64,000 nt of DNA from an uncultured Bacteroidota bacterium (GTDB lineage Bacteria > Bacteroidota > Bacteroidia > Chitinophagales > Chitinophagaceae), in the NCBI GenBank assembly GCA_903877645.1, contig CAIRES010000044.1:23969-87968 (forward strand). Direction: 5' to 3'. The notes under the pieces are model-generated. The model ran no database searches and was not told the origin of the DNA. It saw nothing but the letters and a program-made list of their open reading frames with translations. Position numbers and translations under genes: made by a program. Shown here in pieces: positions 35,162 to 47,860 of this stretch; position 1 is the first letter of the stretch, and each line of letters starts with the position of its first letter.

Positions 35162-36421
35162 TTACTTATTTCCTGTCTCATGAGGTTCTACAGGGAATGT
35201 TTCTTTGGAAGTAGTCATGTTGTGTGCGGCTATCCAGGCACTGCTCCAGGCGTGCTGGAAGTTGTAGCCGCCGGTGATGCCATCTACATCAAGTATCTCG
35301 CCGGCAAAGTATATGCCGGGTACTATGCGGCTTTGCAGGGTTTGGGGGTCTACCTCGGAAATTGTTACTCCACCGCAGGTTACAAACTCTTCTTTGAATG
35401 TGGTTTTGCCTTTGATGGAGTAGGTATCGCGGAGCAGGCGCTCGGTGAGTTTGTTTTGGGCTGCGGCAGGGAGGTCACCCCAGCGAGTGGTATCGGTGAT
35501 GCCACATTGCTGCAACTGGTATTCCCACAGCCTGCGGGGCAGGTCGAAAGGATTTTTATGCTGCACTAATTGTTTGCCTTGCTCTCTCCTCAATTGGGCA
35601 AGGGTATGGTGCATGGTGTCATCGTTGGCATCATTGAGCCAGTTGATGACGGCATTGAATTCGTAATTGCGGTCGGCGAGCTCGCGGGCGGCTATGGCAG
35701 ATGTTTTGAGTACGGCAGGGCCGCTCATGCCCCAATGTGTAATAAGTACAGGGCCGGTTTGTGCGATCTTAGTACCAGCAATTTTTACCGTGGCCATTGG
35801 TACACTTACGCCCATCAGCTCTGTAATGGGATGCTTGGGGAGGTTGAAGGTAAAGAGGGATGGTACAGGAGGCTGTATGGTATGCCCTAATGCTTCTATC
35901 CATTTGTATTGTTCCTGCTTAGGGAAACCTCCTGTGGCTATCAATACTTTGTCGGCATGATATGCGGAGGTGTCGGCGAAGTGTATGCGGAGCATTCCGG
36001 ATGGCAGCTTTTCTATGGAGCTGACTACCTTGTGATAAAACATTTGCACCTTCTGGTGCATCATCTCCTGCCATATAGCATCTATGATGGTTTGCGAATC
36101 GTCGGTAATGGGAAACATCCGTCCGTCTGCTTCCGTCTTCAATCTTACACCTCTTTTTTCAAACCATTCTATGGTTTGTGCCGGGCCGAATTTGTAGAGC
36201 GACCTTTTGAGGAGCTGCTTGCCACGGGGGTAGCGGGTGATGAGCTCGGGAATCTCAAAACATTCGTGCGTGACATTGCACCTGCCGCCGCCGGATACCT
36301 TCACTTTTTGCAGCACCTTCGTGGTCTTCTCAAATACGGCCACTTCTACGCCTTGTGAATAAGGGATGTTAGCCGCAGCAAAGCATCCTGCGGCACCTGC
36401 ACCAATGATGGCTATTTTCAT
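35162..36421 (-). CDS. HI0933-like NAD(P)/FAD-dependent oxidoreductase
   Basis: Flavoprotein of 419 residues of the HI0933/YhiN family. The N-terminal FAD motif is IIGAGAAGCFAA; the family signature VSGGGRCNVTH follows (about 41-51). The later motifs VLIATGGFPKQ and EILDVDGITGGYNFQHAWSS are also typical. The redox substrate of this family is not established. The flanks carry dispersed repeats rather than partner genes. Confidence 0.92.
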   Translation of the reverse strand: MKIAIIGAGAAGCFAAANIPYSQGVEVAVFEKTTKVLQKVKVSGGGRCNVTHECFEIPELITRYPRGKQLLKRSLYKFGPAQTIEWFEKRGVRLKTEADGRMFPITDDSQTIIDAIWQEMMHQKVQMFYHKVVSSIEKLPSGMLRIHFADTSAYHADKVLIATGGFPKQEQYKWIEALGHTIQPPVPSLFTFNLPKHPITELMGVSVPMATVKIAGTKIAQTGPVLITHWGMSGPAVLKTSAIAARELADRNYEFNAVINWLNDANDDTMHHTLAQLRREQGKQLVQHKNPFDLPRRLWEYQLQQCGITDTTRWGDLPAAAQNKLTERLLRDTYSIKGKTTFKEEFVTCGGVTISEVDPQTLQSRIVPGIYFAGEILDVDGITGGYNFQHAWSSAWIAAHNMTTSKETFPVEPHETGNK

Positions 36422-36480
36422 TCTGTTTATTTATTGTTGATCACGACTAAACTAATTTGATTTAGTTAAGAATGTTCTCG

Positions 36481-36554
36481 CGAAATAATGTCACCCCTTC
36501 GGGTTTTGCCCTTGTTTCAATGTGTTTCTATAATAATGCCACCCCTTCGGGGTT
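36481..36554. repeat. Dispersed paired repeat, copy 2
   Basis: Second copy of the block at 22945-23021: AATGTCACCCCTTCGGGTT, spacer containing GTGTTTCTATAATAATGCC, then ACCCCTTCGGGGTT. Lies between the HI0933-like and malic enzyme genes. Confidence 0.75.
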
Positions 36555-36690
36555 GACCTTCACCTTAATTAAATAACGTAGGCCTAAAGGCTGTGGCAAT
36601 TTGACCTCTCCCCAGCCCTCTCCAAAGGAGAGGGAGGTGTTGCGTAAATAGGCAACTCGAAGTAAAGGCCGTGGCAACTATGTGCATCAC

Positions 36691-38985
36691 CTAATGGCTT
36701 TCATTTTGTTTACTTTCTCCTCGCACCTGTGCGTCTACAACTGATAAGGCAATGATGTTAACGATCTGTCTTACCGAACTCCCTAACTGCAGAACATAGA
36801 CAGGCTTGCCCATTCCCAGAAGTATAGGCCCTACTGCTTCGGCTCCGCCTACTTCCTGCAGGAGGTGATAAGCTATGTTGCCGGCAGCGAGGTTGGGAAA
36901 TATGAGCACATTAGGTGATTCATTCACGAGGTCGGAGAAAGGGTAGTTCTCTTTCAGCAACTCCTTGTTGAATGCTACACCTGCCTGCACCTCTCCTTCA
37001 ATAACCAAGTCCGGTCGTATTTTTTTGATGCGATCTACTGCATTGCGTACTGTGGTGGCCTCGGGTGAGGGGCTGCTGCCAAAATTAGAATAGGACAGCA
37101 TGGCTATCCTTGGCTTTATATTGAAACGGGTAATAACATCGGCGGTGAGGAGTGTAATGTCGACCAGTTCATCTTCAGTCGGGTTGATGTTGAGGGTAGT
37201 ATCAGCGAAGAAGAGAGGGCCTTTTTTGGTGAGCATGATATACATCCCAGCTACACGCTTGGTGCCTTCGGCCATGCCGATGATCTCTAATGCCGGGCGA
37301 ATAGTATCTGTGTATTTGCGGGTGAGGCCGGATATCATAGCATCAGCCTCGCCGGTATGTACCATCATGCTGCCGAAGTAGGTACGTTCGCGCATGATCT
37401 TTTTAGCTTCATAGAGATTGTATCCACGACGCTTGCGCATGTCGAAGAAGAGTTCGCCAAATTGGTTGCGCTTCTTTTCATGACTTTCGTTGAGCGGGTC
37501 AATGATCTCCACGTCTTCAAGGTGGATATTGTTTTGTTCTATGAGGGTATGTATCTTCTTTTTGTTGCCCAGCAGGATGGGAATAGCAATGCCATCGTCC
37601 TTGGCTATCTGGGCGGCTTTGAGGATCTTGATGTTTTCCGCTTCTGCAAATACTACCCGTTTAGGGTTTTGCTTTGCTTTATTGATAATAAAGCGGAGCA
37701 GGTTGTCGTCAATACCCTGCCTCCTGTTCAGTTCAGCTTCATAGGCTTCCCAATCTGTAATGACCTTGCGGGCAACGCCACTTTCAATAGCGGCTTTAGC
37801 CACAGCGGTAGATACCCTTACCAGCAGCCTTGGGTCAAGAGGTTTAGGAATGATATACTCCGGGCCATATTTCAGTACGCTGTTGTTATAGGCTACATTC
37901 ACAATATCCGGCACGGGCTCATTGGCGAGGCTTGCGAGGGCTTTTACGGCAGCCAGCTTCATAGGTTCGTTGATAGCGCTGGCGCGCACGTCGAGGGCGC
38001 CGCGGAATATGTAAGGGAAGCCGAGTACATTATTCACCTGGTTGGGATAGTCGCTGCGGCCGGTAGCCATGATGGCATCCGGGCGGGCAGCAAGAGCATC
38101 ATCATAAGTTATTTCGGGATCGGGGTTGGCGAGGGCAAAAACAATGGGTTTTGCTCCCATTGACCTGACCATATCCTGAGATACAATATTACCCTTTGAC
38201 AGGCCTATGAATACATCGGCTCCTTCCATAGCATGATGGAGGTCTTGGGTAGGCATATCCTGTGCGAACTGCTGTTTGTATTCGTCGAGGTCGGTACGGC
38301 TTTTGATGATCAGGCCCTTGCTATCGAACATAAAGATGTTTTCCACGTTTGCCCCAAGCGCGAGGTATATTTTGCAGCAAGAGATGGCAGAAGCTCCTGC
38401 GCCACTTACAACGATCTTCACATCTCCTATCTTCTTGTTGACAATATCCAATGCGTTGAGCAAGGCAGCGCCGCTGATGATAGCGGTACCGTGCTGATCG
38501 TCGTGCATGATGGGTATGCTGAGTTCCTTTTTGAGGCGTTTTTCAATTTCAAAACATTCGGGGGCTTTAATGTCTTCCAGATTAATGCCGCCAAAAGTGG
38601 GCTCTAAGGCTTTGACTACCTTTACGAAGTCATCGATCTCCCTCACATTCAATTCAATATCAAATACATCAATGTCGGCGTATATTTTGAACAAGAGGCC
38701 TTTGCCCTCCATGACTGGTTTTGAAGCTTCGGGGCCGATGTCGCCTAAGCCTAATACGGCTGTGCCATTGGTGATGACAGCTACCAGGTTGCCTTTGGCG
38801 GTGTATTTATAAACATCTTCGGGATGGGCATGGATCTCCAGGCATGGCTCAGCAACTCCCGGTGAGTAGGCGAGTGCAAGGTCGCGTTGTGTTTTTGTTT
38901 CTTTGGTGGGGACTACCTCAATTTTGCCGGGCCTTCCTTTTTCGTGATATTCCAGTGCGTCTTCTTTCCTGATCAGTTGTGCCAT
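36691..38985 (-). CDS. maeB: NADP-dependent malic enzyme with phosphotransacetylase-like domain
   Basis: Decarboxylates malate to pyruvate with NADPH formation. 764 residues: a malic enzyme domain (to about 430) with [22 protein letters not shown] and the NAD-binding [16 protein letters not shown], then a phosphotransacetylase-like domain (about 440-760) with [13 protein letters not shown] and [17 protein letters not shown]. In MaeB proteins that domain is thought to be regulatory (acetyl-CoA sensing) rather than catalytic. Transcribed alone, divergent from the Big2 gene. Confidence 0.95.
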   Translation of the reverse strand: MAQLIRKEDALEYHEKGRPGKIEVVPTKETKTQRDLALAYSPGVAEPCLEIHAHPEDVYKYTAKGNLVAVITNGTAVLGLGDIGPEASKPVMEGKGLLFKIYADIDVFDIELNVREIDDFVKVVKALEPTFGGINLEDIKAPECFEIEKRLKKELSIPIMHDDQHGTAIISGAALLNALDIVNKKIGDVKIVVSGAGASAISCCKIYLALGANVENIFMFDSKGLIIKSRTDLDEYKQQFAQDMPTQDLHHAMEGADVFIGLSKGNIVSQDMVRSMGAKPIVFALANPDPEITYDDALAARPDAIMATGRSDYPNQVNNVLGFPYIFRGALDVRASAINEPMKLAAVKALASLANEPVPDIVNVAYNNSVLKYGPEYIIPKPLDPRLLVRVSTAVAKAAIESGVARKVITDWEAYEAELNRRQGIDDNLLRFIINKAKQNPKRVVFAEAENIKILKAAQIAKDDGIAIPILLGNKKKIHTLIEQNNIHLEDVEIIDPLNESHEKKRNQFGELFFDMRKRRGYNLYEAKKIMRERTYFGSMMVHTGEADAMISGLTRKYTDTIRPALEIIGMAEGTKRVAGMYIMLTKKGPLFFADTTLNINPTEDELVDITLLTADVITRFNIKPRIAMLSYSNFGSSPSPEATTVRNAVDRIKKIRPDLVIEGEVQAGVAFNKELLKENYPFSDLVNESPNVLIFPNLAAGNIAYHLLQEVGGAEAVGPILLGMGKPVYVLQLGSSVRQIVNIIALSVVDAQVRGESKQNESH

Positions 38986-39367
38986 TATTGCTTTTTTGCA
39001 CCGACTAAGGTACGAATATGGGCAGGAAATTTTCTTTTGCCCTGATTTATAAAATATATGCCCGTTACTTCAATTGGTAATTGTAAAATAATTATTTAAA
39101 TATGTAAATTTTTTATTTCAGAAAAGAAGCAGAGATACCCAAGATTTGAAGCCAGTAATACGTCTTAATAGGTGTAAGGTAATGTAAATTTAACATTGCA
39201 TGATTAAATTATTTATGTGCAATGTGGGTTGCCATCATACTTGAAATTAATTGTAAATGATTAAATTTGCCACTTGCTAATCTTCCGAAAGGTTGTTTTG
39301 GAGAGGACGTTATTGTTTTTAGCAATTTTTGAACTTTAAAGAATAAATATCAAATAAAATAGATAAT
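38986..39367. other. AT-rich divergent intergenic region
   Basis: About 380 bp between the divergent maeB and Big2 genes. It is AT-rich and presumably holds both promoters, but no convincing TTG/TAnnTTTG pair was found. No repeat or RNA gene seen. Confidence 0.5.
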
Positions 39368-42893
<3,526 letters not shown>

Positions 42894-42915
42894 AGGCTTG
42901 TGAATATGTTGATCC

Positions 42916-42947
42916 TCCTTCGCTAAAAAAAGCTACGGCGGACAAAG
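42916..42947. repeat. CTTCGCTAAAGC repeat, copy 2
   Basis: TCCTTCGCTAAA, four extra A's, then GCTACGGCGGACAAAG: a diverged copy of the element at 21240-21267. Intergenic. Confidence 0.6.
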
Positions 42948-42984
42948 TAAGTGGATGTTTATTTTTTGTCTTAAACTGCAGTGT

Positions 42985-43269
42985 ATGAATAAAGCATTAA
43001 AGATAGCTACTAACAAATATCTGCTGACAACGGTAGCGTTTCTGGCATGGACTATCTATTTTGACCAGAATGACTGGGTATCGTTGCAGCAAAGGCAAAA
43101 AGAGCTGAACGGCGTAAAAGCAAATATTGCTTACCTGAACACGGAAATAGATAAAATGAATAAAGAGCGCGCTGGCCTGCTGAACGACCCGAATAAACTG
43201 GAGCAATACGCCCGCGAACGGTACAAGATGAAGCATGAAGGGGAAGATGTGTATGTGACCGGGAAATAG
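42985..43269 (+). CDS. Septum formation initiator (FtsB/DivIC-like)
   Basis: Small bitopic membrane protein of 94 residues from ATG 42985. One transmembrane helix (YLLTTVAFLAWTIYF) is followed by a coiled coil (LQQRQKELNGVKANIAYLNTE) and the DivIC-type end NDPNKLEQYARERYKMKHEGEDVYV. FtsB/DivIC proteins link the divisome components FtsL and FtsQ. The position after enolase is common in Bacteroidota. The family call is firm; the divisome role is by family. Confidence 0.88.
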   Translation: MNKALKIATNKYLLTTVAFLAWTIYFDQNDWVSLQQRQKELNGVKANIAYLNTEIDKMNKERAGLLNDPNKLEQYARERYKMKHEGEDVYVTGK

Positions 43270-43286
43270 AAAAAATAGAATAACAG

Positions 43287-43312
43287 AACCACCCGCAAGG
43301 TGGTTTTGCTAT
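43287..43312 (+). terminator. Probable terminator after the FtsB-like gene
   Basis: Stem AACCACC (43287-43293) / GGTGGTT (43299-43305) with a 5-nt loop, then a modest T-rich run. Confidence 0.6.
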
Positions 43313-43427
43313 TTTAAAGCGTCATGATATAAGCAATGCCTATACCGCAATAAAAAGAAATACCGGCTAAAATGAGCGACTTATGTTCGCATTATCACAA
43401 ATACTACTCACCTTTGATGCCTGATCT

Positions 43428-43928
43428 ATGATAACAATAATAGCAGGTACTAACCGCCCGGATAGCATGACGCTGCGCACGGCGCAACTATACCAGAAAA
43501 TGTTTTCTGCCAGGGGGCAGGATGCTCACATACTTTCATTAGAAAATAAGCAGGTATGGGAGCGCGGCCCGGCGATGCTGGCTTTGGAAAAACAATTCCT
43601 TATTCCGGCTGAAAAGTTTGTTTTCGTCATGCCTGAATATAATGCCAGTTTTCCCGGTATACTGAAGTTGATGATAGACAACAGCGATATTAAAAAATGC
43701 TGGTGGTATAAAAAGGCCATGCTGGTAGGGGTGTCAGATGGCAGGGCGGGCAACCTTCGCGGTATAGAACATATGACCGGCATACTGCATTATATGAAAG
43801 TACATGTGCTGTATAACAAAGTGCTGCTCTCCCGCATTAATGAAGAAATAGATAAGAATGGTACGCTGATAAAACCGGAAACAGAACAACTGGTGAATGA
43901 GCAGGTAGAAGACTTTTTAAAATTCTAA
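43428..43928 (+). CDS. NADPH-dependent FMN reductase family protein
   Basis: Flavodoxin-fold reductase of 166 residues. The N-terminal ITIIAGTNRPDSMTLRTAQ is the FMN phosphate-binding region (G-TNR-x-S/D-S). FVMPEYNASFPGILKLMIDN matches the PEYN-S-P-LK motif of the family, and VGVSDGRAGNLRG is the third. It would reduce FMN or quinones with NAD(P)H in the cytoplasm. The metallophosphoesterase follows after 7 bp, so the two are likely cotranscribed. Confidence 0.9.
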   Translation: MITIIAGTNRPDSMTLRTAQLYQKMFSARGQDAHILSLENKQVWERGPAMLALEKQFLIPAEKFVFVMPEYNASFPGILKLMIDNSDIKKCWWYKKAMLVGVSDGRAGNLRGIEHMTGILHYMKVHVLYNKVLLSRINEEIDKNGTLIKPETEQLVNEQVEDFLKF

Positions 43929-43935
43929 ACATACT

Positions 43936-45189
43936 ATGAGACTGAGACTGCTGATCATACTGAGTGTAATAGGGCTTGCTGAATATTATAGTTTTATTGT
44001 AGTACGCTCATCGGTGCGCAATATGCCATCGGTATGGCGCATCACACTTACTACGTTATACTTGTCGCTCACGGTAGCGAGCTGGCTGGGACTTATACTG
44101 TTCAGGCAGATCAACTGGGCGAATGTGCCGCACCTGCTGCGCAATGTTTACATAGCATTTGTGTTAGGGTTTGTGGTGGGAAAGATATTGATATTGCTGG
44201 TGATGCTGATAGATGACCTGCGCAGGCTGATCACCTGGGTGATCACGGCGTTTGCATACAATAATGCTGCGGATACTGCTGCACCCGCAGACGGAGGAAT
44301 TGCCCGCTCAGTGTTTTTAAAACGCACGGCGTTGGTATTAGGTGGCTTGTCCGTACTGGGTTTCGGTTATGGTATCAGTAATAGATATAAATACAGGGTG
44401 CGGAAGCTGAAACTAAAACTGGCAGGGCTGCCGGAGGCATTCAAAGGACTGAAGATCGTGCAGATATCGGATATACATACAGGTAGTTTTGATAACCATA
44501 CGGCGGTAGCGCATGGTATACAAAGGGTGATGGACCAGAAGGCAGACATTATATTTTTTACCGGTGACCTGGTGAATAACCATGCGGATGAGGTGGATGA
44601 AAAGTACCAAAAAATGTACAGCACGCTGAACGCGCCTATGGGCGTGTACTCCACACTGGGCAACCATGACTACGGTGATTATGTGCAATGGCCTACACCG
44701 CAGGCTAAAATAGAAAACCTGGATAAACTGAAAGCTATGCACGCAGCTATGGGGTGGAAGCTGATGATGAATGAGCATGTGATACTGGAGCGTGGCAATG
44801 ACAAGATAGCGCTGATAGGCATTGAGAACTGGAGTGCAAAGGCCAACTTCCCGAAGTATGGCGATATGCGCAAAGCATATGACGGTCTGAAGGAAAAGAA
44901 TGTGCCAGTGAAGATATTGCTGTCGCACGACCCCTCGCACTGGCATGCACAGGTGGTGCCTGAATACGGGGATGTGCAACTGACCCTGAGCGGACATACG
45001 CATGGTATGCAGTTCGGTATAGATACCAAGTGGTATAAATGGAGCCCGGTACAGTATATGTATAAAGAATGGGCGGGATTATACACCCAGGGCGATCAGA
45101 ATTTGTATGTGAACAGGGGCTTTGGTTTCCTGGGCTATCCCGGTAGGCTTGGGGTATTGCCGGAGATAACAGTGTTTGAGCTGGTGTGA
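43936..45189 (+). CDS. Membrane-anchored metallophosphoesterase
   Basis: Calcineurin-like phosphoesterase of 417 residues. The N-terminal 120 residues hold three or four transmembrane helices. The catalytic domain has all five metal motifs: QISDIHTG, FFTGDLVNN, LGNHDYGDY, LLSHDPSHW and LSGHTHG. Members of this YkuE-like type act on lipids such as UDP-diacylglucosamine or other phosphoesters; the substrate here is unknown. The last 14 codons plus stop (45145-45189) are duplicated in diverged form at 45791-45835, beyond the TA genes. Confidence 0.92.
   Translation: MRLRLLIILSVIGLAEYYSFIVVRSSVRNMPSVWRITLTTLYLSLTVASWLGLILFRQINWANVPHLLRNVYIAFVLGFVVGKILILLVMLIDDLRRLITWVITAFAYNNAADTAAPADGGIARSVFLKRTALVLGGLSVLGFGYGISNRYKYRVRKLKLKLAGLPEAFKGLKIVQISDIHTGSFDNHTAVAHGIQRVMDQKADIIFFTGDLVNNHADEVDEKYQKMYSTLNAPMGVYSTLGNHDYGDYVQWPTPQAKIENLDKLKAMHAAMGWKLMMNEHVILERGNDKIALIGIENWSAKANFPKYGDMRKAYDGLKEKNVPVKILLSHDPSHWHAQVVPEYGDVQLTLSGHTHGMQFGIDTKWYKWSPVQYMYKEWAGLYTQGDQNLYVNRGFGFLGYPGRLGVLPEITVFELV
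45145..45189 (+). repeat. 3' end of the phosphoesterase gene, duplicated unit 1
   Basis: 45 nt coding RLGVLPEITVFELV and stop; about 37 of 45 bases match 45791-45835. Nearly all differences are at third codon positions. Confidence 0.85.
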
Positions 45190-45200
45190 GGATTTTTTTG

Positions 45201-45208
45201 TAAATTTG
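45201..45208 (+). promoter_or_regulatory. -7 box of the ParE/RelE TA pair
   Basis: TAAATTTG fits TAnnTTTG and lies only 5 bp before ATG 45214, giving a nearly leaderless transcript. A TTTG inside the phosphoesterase 3' end (45175-45178) lies 22 bp upstream as a possible -33. Confidence 0.5.
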
Positions 45209-45213
45209 TATAT

Positions 45214-45435
45214 ATGAAACAGTTGACTATTCATATTCCTGAAACGAAATTCCAGTTTGTAATGGAGTTGCTACATAGCCTTGATTTTATCAAAGTTGAT
45301 AAGCCTGTTGCAGAGAAATTCATTATAACAGACGAACAAAAAAATCTTGTTAATGAGGAGCTTAGGAAGATCGAAGAAAACCCCAATTACCTTCTAAACT
45401 GGGATGATGTGAAGCACCAATTATTTGTTGATTGA
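45214..45435 (+). CDS. Probable antitoxin of a ParE/RelE pair
   Basis: Small acidic protein of 73 residues beginning MKQLTIHIPETKFQFVMELL. The N-terminus resembles a short beta strand and helix of ribbon-helix-helix or Phd-like antitoxins. The end PNYLLNWDDVKHQL is the WDDVKxxL-type tail common among Bacteroidota antitoxins. Its stop overlaps the toxin start (TGATG), so they are coupled. The assignment rests mainly on the partner gene. It lies 24 bp after the phosphoesterase stop. Confidence 0.75.
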   Translation: MKQLTIHIPETKFQFVMELLHSLDFIKVDKPVAEKFIITDEQKNLVNEELRKIEENPNYLLNWDDVKHQLFVD

Positions 45436-45716
45436 TGAAGTATTCATTAAAACTAACTCCGGTAGCTCTTTCTGATTTGCAAATAGGAGTTGATTATTAC
45501 AATTCCCAGCAAAAGGGTTTGGGTAAACGATTTGCGAAAGTGATTGATGAGACACTTGACGGTATTAAGAAAATGCCGTTGTCTGCTTCAATAGCTTACG
45601 ATGAGATCCGTTATAAAGTGGTTGATAAATTTCCTTACATAATCCTCTATAAGATTCACGGTAATTACATTTCTATCGTTCGTGTATTCAATGTCCATCA
45701 GCAGTCTGTTTATTAA
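45435..45716 (+). CDS. RelE/ParE superfamily toxin
   Basis: Toxin of 93 residues from ATG 45435. It has the ParE/RelE pattern: LTPVALSDLQIGVDYYNSQQ, LGKRFAKVIDETLDGI, then IRYKVVDKFPYIILYKIHGN and ISIVRVFNVHQQ. Members either inhibit gyrase (ParE) or cut mRNA (RelE); which is not decidable here. Follows its antitoxin with a 1-nt overlap. The 3' end of a phosphoesterase-like frame follows at 45791, so the pair sits between two versions of the same gene end. Confidence 0.88.
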   Translation: MKYSLKLTPVALSDLQIGVDYYNSQQKGLGKRFAKVIDETLDGIKKMPLSASIAYDEIRYKVVDKFPYIILYKIHGNYISIVRVFNVHQQSVY

Positions 45717-45790
45717 TGCCTGACGATCATATTAAGTCGAAAACTACTAGCTACAGAGCCTATTTCAAGTCTAATGGATTAGTTATAGCT

Positions 45791-45835
45791 AGGTTGGGCG
45801 TATTGCCAGATATAACAGTATTTGAGCTGGTATAA
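45791..45835 (+). repeat. Phosphoesterase 3' end, duplicated unit 2
   Basis: Reads RLGVLPDITVFELV and a TAA stop. The first copy has E for D and a TGA stop. No phosphoesterase sequence precedes it. Confidence 0.8.
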
Positions 45836-45846
45836 AACAGCACTAT

Positions 45847-46851
45847 CTAATTTTCGGGAAAGAATTTTTCCGCGGCATCTGCGCCATTTTTGAGCAGCAA
45901 CTCTTTTTGCTCGTAGGAGATATGCCTTATTTTAGGGTTAAGGTTGCTGGTGCTGATATAGATAGTGTGTTTCTTTTCTTCGCTGTAGGGGACACTTTTA
46001 TTAAGTTGCTCGATGGTTAGGTTATATAGTGCTGCCATATAGCCTGAGAAAGAGTTGATATTGTACGGAGCGATGCCCGTGTGTTGTGTCGAGTAGTCTA
46101 TTTGTTCCGGGCGCTCCAGCTTTAACCCAAGTGTGTACTGGTCGATCATTGTGCTATTGTCACTATTGAAAATGTTGATCGGATAGTTGGCCAGCAGGCC
46201 GCCATCGACATATACATCGTATGATCTGTTTTTATCCGGGTGCTCTGTGACGTTTCCAGAACTATCAATAAATACTGCTCCAAAATATAATGGTATTGCC
46301 GCACTGGCTCTTACGGCTGTTTTTACGGGCATATCGGGATGTGTTTCCCAGCTAAATATCTCTATCTTTTGTCTGGAGAGGTTGGTGGCTGTAATGTACA
46401 AGTCTTTGAATTTTTTATCAGCAATCGCGAGTTGGTGTAACTGGAGGAATGTAGTATTGTCATTGCCGGTTTGCTCTTTTATTCGGGCACCTATCCATTC
46501 TTCCAGTTTATTTCCTTTGTACCAGCCGTAATTTTTTCTGAATCTTTTTTGCCCGCCAAGAAAGAACCATTCGCCGTCATTGAATGTGGCAATGTCTAAA
46601 TCCAGCATGATGTTTTCCATCTGTGCGGCGGTGTAACCGGTAGCAAATAGTGTACCTGTTATTGCGCCGACGGAGGTGCCAGCTACTTTTTCTATTCCGG
46701 GTGTTATTTTCTTTTCTTCAAGGACCTTTAAAGCGCCGAAATAGGCAATGCCACGAATGCCGCCACCTTTGAGTACGAGGTATTTATATTGCTGCGCATT
46801 CGTGCAAATGGCGAGTAACAGGGCGAGAAAGGTAATTTGGATGCTGCGCAT
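45847..46851 (-). CDS. Patatin-like phospholipase
   Basis: Lipid acyl hydrolase of 334 residues with signal peptide MRSIQITFLALLLAICTNAQ. The oxyanion motif is KGGGIRGIAYFGAL, the nucleophile Ser is in GTSVGA (G-x-S-x-G), and the catalytic Asp is in VDGGLLANYP. All three are intact, so it is probably active on phospholipids in the periplasm or outside. It converges on the TA cassette; the gap to the duplicated gene end is 11 bp. Confidence 0.92.
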   Translation of the reverse strand: MRSIQITFLALLLAICTNAQQYKYLVLKGGGIRGIAYFGALKVLEEKKITPGIEKVAGTSVGAITGTLFATGYTAAQMENIMLDLDIATFNDGEWFFLGGQKRFRKNYGWYKGNKLEEWIGARIKEQTGNDNTTFLQLHQLAIADKKFKDLYITATNLSRQKIEIFSWETHPDMPVKTAVRASAAIPLYFGAVFIDSSGNVTEHPDKNRSYDVYVDGGLLANYPINIFNSDNSTMIDQYTLGLKLERPEQIDYSTQHTGIAPYNINSFSGYMAALYNLTIEQLNKSVPYSEEKKHTIYISTSNLNPKIRHISYEQKELLLKNGADAAEKFFPEN

Positions 46852-46953
46852 GAACTAGTTGGTCCATCAAAATAAAACAATTCGGTCAAAATAATTAGTT
46901 AACAGGTTTATGGAATAGGATAATTTCTGCTTCTTATTTATAAACATACTCTT

Positions 46954-47757
46954 ATGGAACTTACAAAACTAATAGAGGCAGATTACCTGGACATAGTCTA
47001 TGACAACCGCAACAAAGCTTATGGCGGCTATGAGCTACGCAAAAACTATAACCGCCGCGCAGGCAAAGCTATGCTACTGCTGCTTATGGGTATTGGAACC
47101 TTGTGCAGCTTCTCGCTGATACATACACAACCGGTGCCTGAAGTACATGGTTCGCAAAAAACCATTGATCCTGTGTTGGTGGATATTTCGCCTACCATAA
47201 TGCAGCCGGTAAAGCCACCCGTAAACCCACCCCCGGCATCAGCACCTATAAAAACACAGGCATCTACCGTGCCGGTGATCATTAACGATCATTTGGTGCC
47301 GGATAAGCCAATGACCGAGAATAAGAAAATGGATGACAGCCAGCCGGGTACAACAACATCGGATGGAGTTGTTACAACTACCGGCAGTATATCAGGTAAT
47401 GGCACCGGCAAGAAGCAGATAGTAACCGAGCCTGTGATTGCGGTAGCCACACCGCCTGTACGCTGGGTATCGCAGATGCCGGATTTTGCGAGAGATATGG
47501 GGGCTTATATAAGCAAACACCTGAGATACCCGGATGCTGCAAGAAGCGCAGGAATAGAAGGGCAGGTGATGATAGAATTTGTAGTGAATGAAGATGGCTC
47601 AGTTAGCAATGCAAAGGTGGTACGCGGTATAGGTGGCGGATGTGATGAAGAAGCCCTGCGTATGGTAAACAGTATGCCCAAATGGAAGCCAGGCAAGCAA
47701 AACGGCATGCCTGTGAAGGTGATATTTGCCCTGCCTATAAAATTTGTACTCGATTGA
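46954..47757 (+). CDS. tonB: TonB family energy transducer
   Basis: Inner-membrane-anchored transducer that passes proton-motive force to outer-membrane receptors. 267 residues: cytosolic N-terminus with the Bacteroidota motif IVYDNRNKAYGGYELR, a transmembrane helix (AMLLLLMGIGTLCSFSLI), a Pro-rich linker (PVKPPVNPPPASAPIK), and a C-terminal TonB domain (LRYPDAARSAGIEGQVMIEF ... VVRGIGGGCDEEALRMV). No ExbB/D is adjacent. The fragment at 22745-22900 is a broken relative. Confidence 0.92.
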   Translation: MELTKLIEADYLDIVYDNRNKAYGGYELRKNYNRRAGKAMLLLLMGIGTLCSFSLIHTQPVPEVHGSQKTIDPVLVDISPTIMQPVKPPVNPPPASAPIKTQASTVPVIINDHLVPDKPMTENKKMDDSQPGTTTSDGVVTTTGSISGNGTGKKQIVTEPVIAVATPPVRWVSQMPDFARDMGAYISKHLRYPDAARSAGIEGQVMIEFVVNEDGSVSNAKVVRGIGGGCDEEALRMVNSMPKWKPGKQNGMPVKVIFALPIKFVLD

Positions 47758-47835
47758 GGGGTACCCTCATTTGTTGGATGTCGGATAAATAATAATTAAT
47801 ATACAATAATGTGATAAGGAAAGATGGAAATTACT

Positions 47836-47843
47836 TAGGTTTG
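47836..47843 (+). promoter_or_regulatory. Leucine dehydrogenase -7 box
   Basis: TAGGTTTG fits TAnnTTTG, 17 bp before ATG 47861. No TTG at -33 distance. Confidence 0.45.
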
Positions 47844-47860
47844 CAGCCTCAAAATAAGAT

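Noticed and set aside
43320..43420. Hydrophobic minus-strand frame (KSLILAGISFYCGIGIAYIM)
   Set aside because: It has no start codon in frame: a stop lies a few codons before it.
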